A stretch of DNA of 64,000 bases, taken from positions 62,001 through 126,000 of the forward strand of contig JAAEZZ010000003.1 of assembly GCA_018222605.1 (NCBI GenBank), given 5' to 3'. Shown in pieces: positions 42,935-51,755 of the stretch. The notes under the pieces are model-generated. The model did not search any database. It saw only the letters and a program-made list of their open reading frames with translations, and was not told where the DNA came from. A program made the translations under genes and the position numbers. Every line of letters begins with the position of its first letter. Position 1 is the first letter of the stretch. The DNA is from Alphaproteobacteria bacterium. GTDB taxonomy: Bacteria; Pseudomonadota; Alphaproteobacteria; Caulobacterales; Hyphomonadaceae.

Positions 42935-44635
42935 CTAGCTGACTTCCGCGCTGTCCATTTCCTTGGTCAGCTGTTCCTTCAGGTCACGCTTGATGAACTT
43001 GCCGCTGGCATTGCGGGGCAGCGCATTCAGGAACCAGATGTAGCGAGGCACTTTGTGCTTCGCCATGATCTCGGCGCAATGCGCGCGCAGGTCTTCTGCG
43101 GTCAGGCTTTCGCCCTCCTTCAGCACGACCGCCGCGCCGACTTCTTCGCCCAGCCGGTCATCCGGAACGCCAAACACGCTACATTCTGCAACAGCTGGAT
43201 GGCGGTAGAGCGTCGATTCGACTTCCGCGCAGTACACATTCTCGCCGCCGCGCAGCACCATGTCCTTCTTGCGGTCGACAATGTAGATGAAGCCATCCTT
43301 GTCGATGCGCGCAATGTCGCCCGTGTGCAGCCAGCCATCGGTGATCGATTCCGCCGTCGCTTCGGGCCGATTGATATAGCCCTTGATGACGGATGACCCG
43401 CGCACCCACAGTTCGCCCACTTCGCCTTGCGGCACGGCTTCACCAAACTCGTTGACGCATTTTGTCTCGAAGTTTGGCATCGCCGGGCCGGCACTGTCGG
43501 GCTTGTCGACGAAGAAGTCTGCAGACACCGAGGTGATGATGCCGCATGTCTCAGTCATGCCATAGCCAGTGTTCGGGCGGGCCGTTGCCACCTGCGAATC
43601 GATCTTCTGCACCAGGTCCGGCGGCAATTGCGCCCCGCCCCCGCCCAGCGTCGCCAGAGTGGATGTATCAGTCTTTTCAAAGTCCGGATGATTGATCAGT
43701 TCCCGCGCCATGACCGGCACACCGCTCATCGCGGTGACGCCTTCCCGCTCGATCAGCTTCAGCGCCTCGCCGGCATCCCAGCGATACATCAGCACGATCT
43801 TGCCGCCAGCCGCCGTGATCAGATAGGCCGCGCAATTATTGGCCGTCACATGGAAAAGCGGTGTGGTGATCAGGCCGACTGGCACGGGCGGCTCTTCCGG
43901 GGGCTCTTCCCCTGTCGCCCATTGTGTCGCGAGCGCCGTGGAGGCGGCCGAGAACATCATGTTGAACAGATTGGCGACACAGCCCCGATGCGTCAGCTGC
44001 GCGCCTTTCGGAAAGCCCGTCGTACCGGATGTATAGAAGATACAGGCATCGGCATCCGGGTCGACCGTTACGGTTGGCAGATCTCCGCCATGTGCGATTA
44101 CCTCATCCCATGGCGTCACATCATCCGGCACCTCCGGCAGGCGCACGCCGACCAGCTTGATGTCGTCTGTGTTCTCAATCTCCCGCACACGCTCCAGACG
44201 CTCGGAATCCACGAACAGCACCTTTGGTTCTGAATCCTTCAGGGCGTAGGCCATTTCCTCCGGCGTCCACCAGGCATTCATGCCCACAACCACGATGCCA
44301 ACCGAGGCGCAGGACCAGTAGATCTGCATCCATTCGGGATAATTGCGCATCGCCACAGCCACACGGTCACCCGGCTTTACACCCTGCGCGAACATCCAGG
44401 CTGCCAGCGCATTTGTGCGCTGGTGCGTTTCGGCATAGGTCAGCGTCTCGCCTTCATAGACCAGATAAGGACGCTCAGCGTATTGGAGGGTCGACAGCCA
44501 CAACTCGCGGATGCTGGGTGGGGCGTTCTTGTAAACGCGCAATGTGTTGCCCAGAACATCGGCCTCAACGATTTCAAAATCGCCGCCTGGACCTGTCAGT
44601 TCCTCACGTGCCTTCAGCAGTTCGGTATAGTGCAT
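42935..44635 (-). CDS. acyl-CoA synthetase (AMP-forming, fatty-acid ligase type)
   Basis: A 566-residue ANL-superfamily ligase that activates a carboxylic acid to its CoA thioester via an acyl-AMP. Motifs: FYTSGTTGFPKGAQLTH (ATP-binding P-loop, near residue 200), TGYGMTETCG near 355, GWLHTGDIARIDKDGF near 445 and the C-terminal NASGKFIKRDL with the catalytic Lys. GGAGGA precedes ATG 44635. Substrate chain length cannot be read; its chromosomal context with methylmalonyl-CoA mutase genes fits fatty-acid use. Confidence 0.92.
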   Translation of the reverse strand: MHYTELLKAREELTGPGGDFEIVEADVLGNTLRVYKNAPPSIRELWLSTLQYAERPYLVYEGETLTYAETHQRTNALAAWMFAQGVKPGDRVAVAMRNYPEWMQIYWSCASVGIVVVGMNAWWTPEEMAYALKDSEPKVLFVDSERLERVREIENTDDIKLVGVRLPEVPDDVTPWDEVIAHGGDLPTVTVDPDADACIFYTSGTTGFPKGAQLTHRGCVANLFNMMFSAASTALATQWATGEEPPEEPPVPVGLITTPLFHVTANNCAAYLITAAGGKIVLMYRWDAGEALKLIEREGVTAMSGVPVMARELINHPDFEKTDTSTLATLGGGGAQLPPDLVQKIDSQVATARPNTGYGMTETCGIITSVSADFFVDKPDSAGPAMPNFETKCVNEFGEAVPQGEVGELWVRGSSVIKGYINRPEATAESITDGWLHTGDIARIDKDGFIYIVDRKKDMVLRGGENVYCAEVESTLYRHPAVAECSVFGVPDDRLGEEVGAAVVLKEGESLTAEDLRAHCAEIMAKHKVPRYIWFLNALPRNASGKFIKRDLKEQLTKEMDSAEVS

Positions 44636-44765
44636 GCTTCCTCCGGATACTTTCGCCAGATCATACACAATGACGCTGCGTCAGGAATACCAGACGTGGG
44701 GGCAAGATGTGCGAACAGCGCAATACGGGAAGGCTTTCGCCGGAAACGCGTGTCTTGCCTACAGA

Positions 44766-45251
44766 TCATCCCGCCGCGCGGGTCTGTCCGGCATGCAAGG
44801 CGCAGATCAGCGTGAAGAGGCGGCGAGACGTCTGAAAGTCGACCTCCACCTTGCCTTCGAGGCGCTCGGCTAGCAATTCCGAGCCTTCATTGTGAATGCC
44901 TCGCCGCGCCATATCGATCGCCTCGATCTGGTGCGGCGTCTGTGTGCGGATAGCATCGTAATAGCTGTCGCAGATCATGAAGTAATCGCGGATCACACCC
45001 CGGAACGGCCCCAGAGACAGGATGAAGGTATGCACTTCATTGCCCTTCTCGTCACGCACGGCAAAGACGAGACGACGCTCTATCTTTGACAGGACAAGCA
45101 GATAGGGCCCCTCATCCTTGTCGATCAGTTTGAAGGAATTGCTTTCCAGCAGGTCAAAGATCGCAACGCGCCGCTCATGCTCTGCATCGGGGCCGGAAGC
45201 GCCCAGCGTCTCATCGTCGATCTCGACACCGATGAGTCTGTCATTGCTCAT
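44766..45251 (-). CDS. UPF0262 family protein
   Basis: A 161-residue conserved alphaproteobacterial protein of unknown function (UPF0262), usually next to hisD. Its ATG overlaps the hisD stop (ATGA), so both are translated together. Conserved stretch [35 protein letters not shown] near residues 31-65. Confidence 0.9.
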   Translation of the reverse strand: MSNDRLIGVEIDDETLGASGPDAEHERRVAIFDLLESNSFKLIDKDEGPYLLVLSKIERRLVFAVRDEKGNEVHTFILSLGPFRGVIRDYFMICDSYYDAIRTQTPHQIEAIDMARRGIHNEGSELLAERLEGKVEVDFQTSRRLFTLICALHAGQTRAAG

Positions 45252-46552
45252 CAGTCCGGTTCCCTGTTGGACCGGATGGACACAGACCGCGCATGGGCCG
45301 GCAGGCGTTCAGCCTCCGCCAGGCGCAGGGCCGCAGGCGCAAGTGCGGCAAAGCCCTCGGGGCTCGCGCGCTGGACACTCATGCGCTTCAGGAAATCGTA
45401 CAGTCCAAGACCCGAAGAGAAGCGGGCCGCCCGGCTGGTCGGCAGAACGTGGTTGGAGCCCGTTACATAATCACCCAGCGCTTCGGGTGTGTGGTGGCCG
45501 AGGAACACGGAGCCTGCATGGCGGATGCTCGGCAACAGGGCATCCGGATCGGCAATCGCCAGCTCAAGGTGCTCCGCCGCGATCTGGTTTGCAATGTTTG
45601 CTGCAGTGGCCAGATCGGGCGCATCGACGATGGCACCGTGAGCGTTCCAGCTCTCGGCTGCGCGCTCACCCGTGGAGAGGGATTTCAACTGACTTTCCAC
45701 AGACTTATCCACAGCCTTGCCCACAGACTTGTCCACGGTGATCAGAATGGATTGAGACGAGGGGTCATGCTCTGCCTGAGACAGCAGATCAGCAGCGATC
45801 CAGTCCGGGTTTGCTGTGCCATCCGCGATCACGAGAATCTCTGACGGGCCTGCAATCGTATCGATGCCGACGCGCCCGAAAACCTGCCGTTTCGCCTCTG
45901 CGACAAAGGCATTTCCGGGGCCGACAATCTTGTCCACCGGCGCGAGGCTGGACGTTCCGAACGCCAGCGCACCCACGGCCTGCGCGCCGCCAATCGGATA
46001 AAACTCATCCACGCCAGCCTTCACGGCGGCATAGGCAACCGCTGGGGCCAGCTGCCCCTCCGGCGCGGGCGCAACCATGACGATCCGGTCCACACCGGCA
46101 ATCTTTGCCGGCACGACATTCATCAGAACCGATGACGGATAGCTTGCCCGGCCACCCGGCACGTAAACGCCGACGCTTTCCAGCGCCGTCCAGCGCCATC
46201 CGAGTTGCACGCCGGCATCGTCGGTAAAGCTGTGATCATTCGGGCGCTGCGCCGTGTGATAGGCCGCGATCCGGTCATGCGCATAATCAATGGCATCGCG
46301 CAGATCCTGCGGGCACTGCGAGGCCAGAAGGTGTAGGTTCACATTGTCCGATTGCAGTGTCGCAGGATCGATCTGCAGCTTGTCGAACTTGACGGTATAT
46401 TCGGCCACGGCCTCACCGCCGCGCGCCTGAACATCCTTCAGGATGCCGGACACGATATCTGCCACATCATGCCCCGTGCCGCGCTCTTCCTTCAGGAAGG
46501 CGGCAAAGTCGCTTTGAAAAGCGGCGTGCGAGGCATCAAAGTGGCGGGCCAT
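45251..46552 (-). CDS. hisD: histidinol dehydrogenase
   Basis: A 433-residue enzyme oxidising L-histidinol to histidine with two NAD, the last step of histidine synthesis. Conserved [60 protein letters not shown] and C-terminal [19 protein letters not shown]. Length is normal. A stretch encoding [16 protein letters not shown] (DNA 45692-45738) is a 12-bp tandem repeat of DnaA-box-like units. It follows the DUF2948 gene by a few bases. Confidence 0.96.
   Translation of the reverse strand: MARHFDASHAAFQSDFAAFLKEERGTGHDVADIVSGILKDVQARGGEAVAEYTVKFDKLQIDPATLQSDNVNLHLLASQCPQDLRDAIDYAHDRIAAYHTAQRPNDHSFTDDAGVQLGWRWTALESVGVYVPGGRASYPSSVLMNVVPAKIAGVDRIVMVAPAPEGQLAPAVAYAAVKAGVDEFYPIGGAQAVGALAFGTSSLAPVDKIVGPGNAFVAEAKRQVFGRVGIDTIAGPSEILVIADGTANPDWIAADLLSQAEHDPSSQSILITVDKSVGKAVDKSVESQLKSLSTGERAAESWNAHGAIVDAPDLATAANIANQIAAEHLELAIADPDALLPSIRHAGSVFLGHHTPEALGDYVTGSNHVLPTSRAARFSSGLGLYDFLKRMSVQRASPEGFAALAPAALRLAEAERLPAHARSVSIRSNREPD
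45692..45738. repeat. four 12-bp repeats with DnaA-box-like units inside hisD
   Basis: CTTTCCACA (45693), TTATCCACA (45705, the perfect DnaA-box consensus), TTGCCCACA (45717) and TTGTCCACG (45729) recur at an exact 12-bp period. They encode a tetrapeptide repeat related to DKSV in HisD. Confidence 0.7.
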
Positions 46553-46555
46553 GAT

Positions 46556-47008
46556 CTATCTCCGGCGCCGCTCGTGATTAGGCAGGTGGCGCGTGGGCCA
46601 CACATAGTCGCTATCCAGCAGGGTTGCATCCAGTACTTCGACGTCGAGTGCTATTTCGCCATCGCCTGCGAACAGCAGCGTCACGGTTCCGCCCGGCGGT
46701 TCCTGAGACGGCGTGAAGGTAACCTGCAACAGCGACAGGATCATTTCCGGGTCAGCCTTGTTCACGGCGCGGGTTTTCACCTTCAGCACGCCATCAAAGG
46801 CCAGCAGAGACCGGATACGCTCGCCTTCCTTGGCGCGCTTGCCCTGGCTCTCCCAGCGATAGCGGTTCAGTTCCAGCGTGAACCGCCGGTGGCGGGACTC
46901 GTAATTCAGGTTTTCCGCCTTGACGACGCTATCCTGAATGGCCGCTGAAATGACTTCCAGATCCTCAACACTTTCGGCGAGGAGGCGAAGTGGTTTTACG
47001 TCAGCCAT
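46556..47008 (-). CDS. DUF2948 family protein
   Basis: A 150-residue conserved alphaproteobacterial protein with the DUF2948 pattern: KPLRLLAESVEDLEVISAAIQDSVVKAENLNY at the N terminus and RFTLELNRYRWE near residue 43. Function unknown. It sits between murA and hisD, a conserved order in this class. Confidence 0.9.
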   Translation of the reverse strand: MADVKPLRLLAESVEDLEVISAAIQDSVVKAENLNYESRHRRFTLELNRYRWESQGKRAKEGERIRSLLAFDGVLKVKTRAVNKADPEMILSLLQVTFTPSQEPPGGTVTLLFAGDGEIALDVEVLDATLLDSDYVWPTRHLPNHERRRR

Positions 47009-47026
47009 AACAGCCCCTTGAACAAT

Positions 47027-48307
47027 CTATTCGTCTTCTCCCGACCGGCGCTCAATGCTTGCACCACAGGCATTAAGCTTCTCTTCCAGTCGCTCAAAAC
47101 CCCGGTCCAGGTGATAAATACGGTTCACCACAGTCTCCCCCTCTGCGGCAAGCCCCGCAATCACCAGAGAGACGGACGCGCGCAGGTCTGTTGCCATCAC
47201 AGGTGCGCCAGTCAATTGCGGAACACCTTTCACAATGGCCTCCTGCCCGCGCACCAGAATGTCCGCGCCCAGGCGCTGCAGCTCCGGCGCGTGCATGAAG
47301 CGGTTCTCGAAAATGGTTTCGCGAATGATGCTCGTGCCCTCTGACAGGCTCATCAGGGCCATGAACTGGGCCTGCAGATCTGTCGGGAAGCCCGGATGTG
47401 GCTGGGTCGAGACATTGACGGATTTCAGTCGCGTGCCATTGCGTACGATACGTACCGTATTGGCGGTCTCGTCTGCCTCCACCGTCACGCCGGCTTCTCT
47501 CAGTTTGGAGATCATCGCGCCCAGCGCAGCCACAGGTGCGCCTTCCAGCGTAACATCCCCGCCCGCTGCTGCCGCAGCCATGGCATAGGTGCCCGCCTCG
47601 ATCCGGTCCGGCATCACGGCATGAGTCGTGCCGTTCAGCTTCTCAACGCCCTGAATGCGGATCTTTGACGTGCCCGCACCGGTAATTTTCGCGCCCATGG
47701 CGTTCAGGCAGTCGGCCAGATCCTCGATTTCAGGCTCCCGCGCAGCATTTTCCAGCACGGTTTCGCCCTCGGCCAGGGTCGCCGTAAGCATGGCATGCTC
47801 TGTCGCGCCGACACTCGGCATGGAGAAATTGATGTGCGCACCTTTGAGGCCATGAATAGCCGCAGCCTTCACATAGCCTTGCTCCACGCGCAGGTCCGCG
47901 CCCATGGCTTCCAGCGCCTGCAGGTGCAGGTCTACCGGACGCGCGCCGATCGCGCAGCCGCCTGGCAGGGACACTGTGGCATGACCAGAACGGGCAATCA
48001 GCGGGCCCAGCACGTTGAAGCTGGCACGCATCTTCCGCACCTGGTCATAAGGGGCGATTGTGCTTTTCAGCTCCGCTCCGTTCAGGTGGCAGGTCGACTC
48101 GCCCTTCGGCCAGTAGACTTCCACGCCCAGCGTTTCCAACAGCTGCGCAAGAAAGCGCGTATCTGCCAGGCTGGGCATATTGGTCAGCGTGATTGGCTGG
48201 TCCGTCAGCAGGCAAGCGACCATGAGCTTCAGCGCAGAATTCTTCGCGCCGGAAACCGGAATGCGGCCGTTCAGGTGAGCGCCGCCCTTGATGTGCAATC
48301 TATCCAT
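47027..48307 (-). CDS. murA: UDP-N-acetylglucosamine 1-carboxyvinyltransferase
   Basis: A 426-residue enzyme that transfers enolpyruvate from PEP to UDP-GlcNAc, the first committed step of peptidoglycan synthesis. N-terminal [12 protein letters not shown] (20-31) and the active-site loop [14 protein letters not shown] with Cys118, the residue alkylated by fosfomycin. Full length. Likely first gene of the murA-DUF2948-hisD-UPF0262 transcript. Confidence 0.96.
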   Translation of the reverse strand: MDRLHIKGGAHLNGRIPVSGAKNSALKLMVACLLTDQPITLTNMPSLADTRFLAQLLETLGVEVYWPKGESTCHLNGAELKSTIAPYDQVRKMRASFNVLGPLIARSGHATVSLPGGCAIGARPVDLHLQALEAMGADLRVEQGYVKAAAIHGLKGAHINFSMPSVGATEHAMLTATLAEGETVLENAAREPEIEDLADCLNAMGAKITGAGTSKIRIQGVEKLNGTTHAVMPDRIEAGTYAMAAAAAGGDVTLEGAPVAALGAMISKLREAGVTVEADETANTVRIVRNGTRLKSVNVSTQPHPGFPTDLQAQFMALMSLSEGTSIIRETIFENRFMHAPELQRLGADILVRGQEAIVKGVPQLTGAPVMATDLRASVSLVIAGLAAEGETVVNRIYHLDRGFERLEEKLNACGASIERRSGEDE

Positions 48308-48454
48308 GGAAACCGCTTATACAGCGCTTCGCGGCTTTGAAAGGGCCTGAATGTGGCAGGGACTGTACGATTTTATACAAGGCTTACTTATGCTTGGCGC
48401 CAGCAAGCAGGGTTCAGCGCCAGTACATCGTGAGACGACTTCATATATCTGACG

Positions 48455-48598
48455 TCAGCTATCGTGTTTCTTGTCCTTGCTCTCACTGGACTGGGCATCC
48501 TTCGCCTTGCGATTGGCCGCTTTCCTGCGCCTCAGATTTGCCCGCAAGGCCTCCGCCCGGCGGGCGGCTTTGTCGTCTGCTGTGCTCTTGTCTGTCAT
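48455..48598 (-). CDS. small basic conserved protein upstream of murA
   Basis: A 47-residue highly charged protein (ARRAEALRANLRRRKAANRKAKDAQ). Similar tiny basic proteins occur before murA in related bacteria as I recall them. No function known. ATG 48598 lies outside the tRNA-Thr gene that the open frame otherwise crosses. Confidence 0.6.
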   Translation of the reverse strand: MTDKSTADDKAARRAEALRANLRRRKAANRKAKDAQSSESKDKKHDS

Positions 48599-48675
48599 AT
48601 GAGGTGTATTTCGCGCTGAAACGGTCTTTTCATGTCCGGCTTCATAAGCTAAAGCCCGCTTTCTGTTTCTGCAAC

Positions 48676-48750
48676 GCCGCGGTAGCTCAGTGGTAGAGCG
48701 CATCATTGGTAATGATGAGGCCGGGAGTTCAATTCTCCCTCGCGGCACCA
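48676..48750 (+). tRNA. tRNA-Thr (anticodon GGT)
   Basis: 75 nt including CCA. Acceptor GCCGCGG with TCGCGGC (one G-T), D-arm GCTCAGTGGTAGAGC, anticodon stem CATCA/TGATG around loop TTGGTAA, T-arm GGGAGTTCAATTCTCCC. Confidence 0.95.
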
Positions 48751-48807
48751 GCAGCAGGTTTCCAATACATCCTGAACTGAGCGTACGACCGTCTGGCCCT
48801 TTCGGTC

Positions 48808-49029
48808 CTAACGCACCTTGCGGCTGCGCTCCAGAACCGGCCGGTTGCCTTCAGCATTCAACATGCCGTTTGTTGGCGCGCCGCGTTGGCTGCCTTGAAC
48901 CTGGCCGTCATGAGATGTCTCGGTCTCGAGATGCTCATGCCCCTGCTCGGTATCTGCGGACTGCTTTTCCTCAAGCGCGCGGCGGGCAATGTCGGCTTGT
49001 GTTGTCTTCTCTTGCTTCTGATTGCTCAT
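48808..49029 (-). CDS. small hydrophilic protein of unknown function
   Basis: A 73-residue very hydrophilic, probably disordered protein rich in Gln, Glu, Arg. GGGAGG lies 5 bp before ATG 49029, good evidence that it is translated. No family recognised. It lies just downstream of a decayed porin-like fragment behind glpK. Confidence 0.6.
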   Translation of the reverse strand: MSNQKQEKTTQADIARRALEEKQSADTEQGHEHLETETSHDGQVQGSQRGAPTNGMLNAEGNRPVLERSRKVR

Positions 49030-49226
49030 GAGAGCCTCCCATCTGTTCTGTTTGGCTTGTGGGTAACTCATCAACGCAAAGAGATTCTGTCTGTTCCGAT
49101 GCGGCCAGGAACTGACCGTGTCATTCATGCCGAACGGCGTGTCCATCTTGCCGATCGCGGCATAGAGCGGCGTCTTGTCCAGATTGCCCCAGATCATATA
49201 GCCACGACGCAGCTGTACCTGATTGC
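49030..49226 (-). pseudogene. fragment of an outer-membrane porin-like gene
   Basis: Minus-strand translation reads LRRGYMIWGNLDKTPLYAAIGKMDTPFGMNDTVSSW (about 49204 down to 49105), a segment typical of beta-barrel porin-like proteins (LbtU-like). The similarity stops abruptly on both sides. Upstream it runs straight into the glpK stop; downstream the frame becomes unrelated. Only about 35-40 residues of an original barrel of several hundred remain. Confidence 0.55.
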
Positions 49227-49229
49227 GGG

Positions 49230-50711
49230 TCAGGCCAGCGTCTTGCGCAGGGCCGTGGCCCAGCCCTGGCGCAGTCTGGCAGAAGTCGCGGCTTCCATCT
49301 TTGGCTCAAATGTGGTGCCGGGCACGTCACGCTCTGCCCAGTCTTCCGGCTGAAGCCAGCCAAGCTGGATCGCCGCCAGCGCTGCGGCGCCGAGGGCAGT
49401 CATCTCGCGATAGTCAGGCCGCAGAATCGGCCGCTCGCAAATGTCGGCAATGAATTGCATCAGCCAGTCATTGGCTACCATGCCGCCATCGACGCGCAGC
49501 TCCTTGATCGCCACGCCATCCGCCTCGAAGGCGTCCAGCAAATCGCGCGTCTGATAGGCGACGGATTCGAGGCCCGCGCGTACCAGATGTTCCGCCGTCG
49601 TCGCGCGTGTGATGCCGGTAATCGTACCCCGCGCATCCGCCGCCCAGTGCGGGGCACCGAGGCCTGTAAAGGCGGGCACGATATAGACGCCGCCATTGCT
49701 GCTCAGACCGGCAGCGACCTCTTCGGTTTCGTCGGCATCGGAGACAAGGCGCAGATCATCGCGCAGCCATTGCACAATCGTGCCTGCATTGAAGATGGAG
49801 CCTTCCAGCGCCATCGCGCCCTTGCCTGCCCCTTCATAGCCAACCGTGCCAAGCAAGCGGTGGGATGAATGCGGACGGTCTGCTCCGGAGTTCGCCACCA
49901 GGAACGCGCCGGTGCCATAGGTGATTTTCGCTGTTCCTGGCAGTATACAGGCTTGGCCGACCAAAGCTGATTGCTGGTCTCCTGCTGCAGACAGAATCGG
50001 CAGCGCCTTGCCGAACAGGCTCTCTTCGCTGGTACCAAAATCATCCGCATTCTGCCGAATATCCGGCAGCATGGACTCAGGCACCCCAAACAGAGCACAC
50101 ATCGCCTCACTCCAGCCGCCATCGTCCCCGAGGCCCAGGCGATAGAGCAGCGTGCGCGAGGCATTGGTCACGTCGGTGACGTGGGATGTGCCGCCTGTCA
50201 GCTTCCAGATCAAAAAGCTTTCCACCGTGCCAAAGGCCAGTTCGCCCGCCTCTGCGCGCTCACGGGCGCCGTCCACATTGTCTAGAACCCAGCCGATCTT
50301 CGTGCCGGAAAAATAGGGATCGATCAGCAGGCCCGTTTCGGCCTGCACAGCGGGCTCATGCCCATCCGCTTTCATCCGGTCACAGATTTGTGCCGTGCGC
50401 CGGTCCTGCCAGATGATGGCCGGGGCGAGGGGCTTGCCATTTGCCTTGTCCCAGACCAGCGTTGTCTCGCGCTGATTGGTGATGCCGATACCCGCGATCT
50501 TGTCCACACCGCCCGCCTGCTCAATCGCATCGCGGCAGACGTCCAGCGTCTTCTGCCAGATCTCCTCGCCATCCTGCTCCACCCAGCCATCATTAGGGTA
50601 GGTCAGCGGCACTTCCTTCTGGGCGACGGCGACCTGCTCCAGATCGCGGTCAAACACGATAGCCCGTGTCGAGGTCGTGCCTTCATCAATGACGAGAATA
50701 TAGTCGCCCAT
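49230..50711 (-). CDS. glpK: glycerol kinase
   Basis: A 493-residue FGGY-family kinase that phosphorylates glycerol to glycerol 3-phosphate. N-terminal VIDEGTTSTRAIVFD (6-20), WVEQDGEEIW, ITNQRETTLVWD near 77 and LRVDGGMVANDWLMQF near 404. Full length. No glpF or glpD is nearby; downstream lies a porin remnant, hinting at local rearrangement. Confidence 0.96.
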   Translation of the reverse strand: MGDYILVIDEGTTSTRAIVFDRDLEQVAVAQKEVPLTYPNDGWVEQDGEEIWQKTLDVCRDAIEQAGGVDKIAGIGITNQRETTLVWDKANGKPLAPAIIWQDRRTAQICDRMKADGHEPAVQAETGLLIDPYFSGTKIGWVLDNVDGARERAEAGELAFGTVESFLIWKLTGGTSHVTDVTNASRTLLYRLGLGDDGGWSEAMCALFGVPESMLPDIRQNADDFGTSEESLFGKALPILSAAGDQQSALVGQACILPGTAKITYGTGAFLVANSGADRPHSSHRLLGTVGYEGAGKGAMALEGSIFNAGTIVQWLRDDLRLVSDADETEEVAAGLSSNGGVYIVPAFTGLGAPHWAADARGTITGITRATTAEHLVRAGLESVAYQTRDLLDAFEADGVAIKELRVDGGMVANDWLMQFIADICERPILRPDYREMTALGAAALAAIQLGWLQPEDWAERDVPGTTFEPKMEAATSARLRQGWATALRKTLA

Positions 50712-50764
50712 GCATCCTGCCCTTTGCCTGTTTCAGGCAGGATGGACCGGGCGGCCTCATCTGG

Positions 50765-51232
50765 TCAACGCGCCATACGCTTTGTCCCGCGATCCCCGAA
50801 CCACCAGAGCGTGGCCGCCGTTGCGGCAAAAGTCGCCGTCTCGACAATCTTGGCCTGTTCCGGCTCCGGTGCGCCCGTATAGACGAGCCAGGTGATCAGC
50901 CAGAGCAGCAGGGTCAGCACAGGCCGTGTCAGCGCCCGCACGGCATTCACCCAGGCATAGGAGTCGCCAATCGCGGCCTCGGCTTCGATGGATGCGGCGA
51001 GGCCTTTCCAACTGCCCGCCGTCTCGGCCTGGCGCACATCGGCTTCGGCGGCTTCTCGGCGCGCCTCCATCTGCAGGGTGACCAGCTGGGCTTCATGCTG
51101 CCAGCGCACCTGCTCATGCGGCTGCGACTGACGCTGTTCGAAATAGCCCGCGACCCGGCCGATCACCGTGCCGACCAGGCCAAACACGCCGCCCCCGGCT
51201 GCGCTCGCCGCCAGGCTGATTACCTCTCCCAT
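50765..51232 (-). CDS. phage-type holin-like membrane protein
   Basis: A 155-residue protein: glycine-rich N-terminal hydrophobic segment (about 8-28), central helical coiled-coil-like stretch (QHEAQLVTLQMEARREAAEADVRQAE, about 45-70), then two C-terminal hydrophobic segments (about 100-120 and 128-145). The layout matches three-span holin-like proteins of phages and gene-transfer agents. It follows and overlaps an M15 endopeptidase gene, the classical lysis pair. Confidence 0.6.
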   Translation of the reverse strand: MGEVISLAASAAGGGVFGLVGTVIGRVAGYFEQRQSQPHEQVRWQHEAQLVTLQMEARREAAEADVRQAETAGSWKGLAASIEAEAAIGDSYAWVNAVRALTRPVLTLLLWLITWLVYTGAPEPEQAKIVETATFAATAATLWWFGDRGTKRMAR

Positions 51233-51654
51233 AGCGCTTTGCTCCCCGAATAATACCAGCGGGCAGGTTTGCTGCGCCGGTCCAGATGAAGAAAATGACG
51301 GCCAAGGCCGATGCCGGTGAAACCGCGCTGCTCTGCCGCCGCCAGAAGCGCGAAGCGGTCATGCCAGGCCAGCGCAATATCGACGGCGATCTGCCGGTGC
51401 ATGGAATGCGCGGCCCCGCCGACATGCGTATTCCAAAGCGCGCAACGATGCCCGGAATTGATGACCAGCGGCTGGCCCACCGCTGCCCGCAAAGCCTCCA
51501 GCGCATCCAGAAACTCCGGATCGTGCCAATACTCGCCGCCGCACAGCCGCCCGCCGCATTTGCAGGACAGCTCTCGTGGAGAGAAATGCGGCCACCGCCA
51601 GCCGCTTGTATCGAACAGGGTGAAAGATCGTATCAGCATGAGCGCAAAGCTCAC
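51220..51654 (-). CDS. M15-family peptidase, endolysin-like
   Basis: A 144-residue zinc D,D-peptidase of the Peptidase_M15_3 type. WPHFSPRELSCKCGG near residue 20 is the usual N-terminal motif. SGHRCALWNTHVGGAAHSMHRQIAVDIA (about 67-94) gives the first His and Asp ligands and RHFLHLD the last His. It cleaves peptidoglycan cross-link peptides. No signal peptide is evident, so release would need the neighbouring holin-like protein. Confidence 0.82.
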   Translation of the reverse strand: MSFALMLIRSFTLFDTSGWRWPHFSPRELSCKCGGRLCGGEYWHDPEFLDALEALRAAVGQPLVINSGHRCALWNTHVGGAAHSMHRQIAVDIALAWHDRFALLAAAEQRGFTGIGLGRHFLHLDRRSKPARWYYSGSKALWER

Positions 51655-51695
51655 ACGGCCGCCTCTGCGCCGGATTCGATTTGCGCCAGAAAGGA

Positions 51696-51732
51696 AAAGG
51701 CCCCTGAAATCACTCGGACTTCAGGGGCCTTT
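51696..51732 (-). terminator. terminator after the nitronate monooxygenase-like gene
   Basis: Perfect 13-bp stem AAAGGCCCCTGAA / TTCAGGGGCCTTT around an 11-nt loop. On the minus strand it ends in a T-rich tract, 24 bp past the stop of the upstream gene. Confidence 0.85.
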
Positions 51733-51755
51733 CAGCATCAGATGCAGGGGATAAA

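Noticed and set aside
43427-44233. 268-codon plus-strand frame opposite the acyl-CoA synthetase
   Set aside because: His/Arg-rich antisense translation; the minus-strand gene carries all ligase motifs.
49121-49363. 80-codon minus-strand frame across the glpK end
   Set aside because: It is out of frame with both glpK and the porin remnant and gives a Cys/Arg/Pro-rich translation without any family match.
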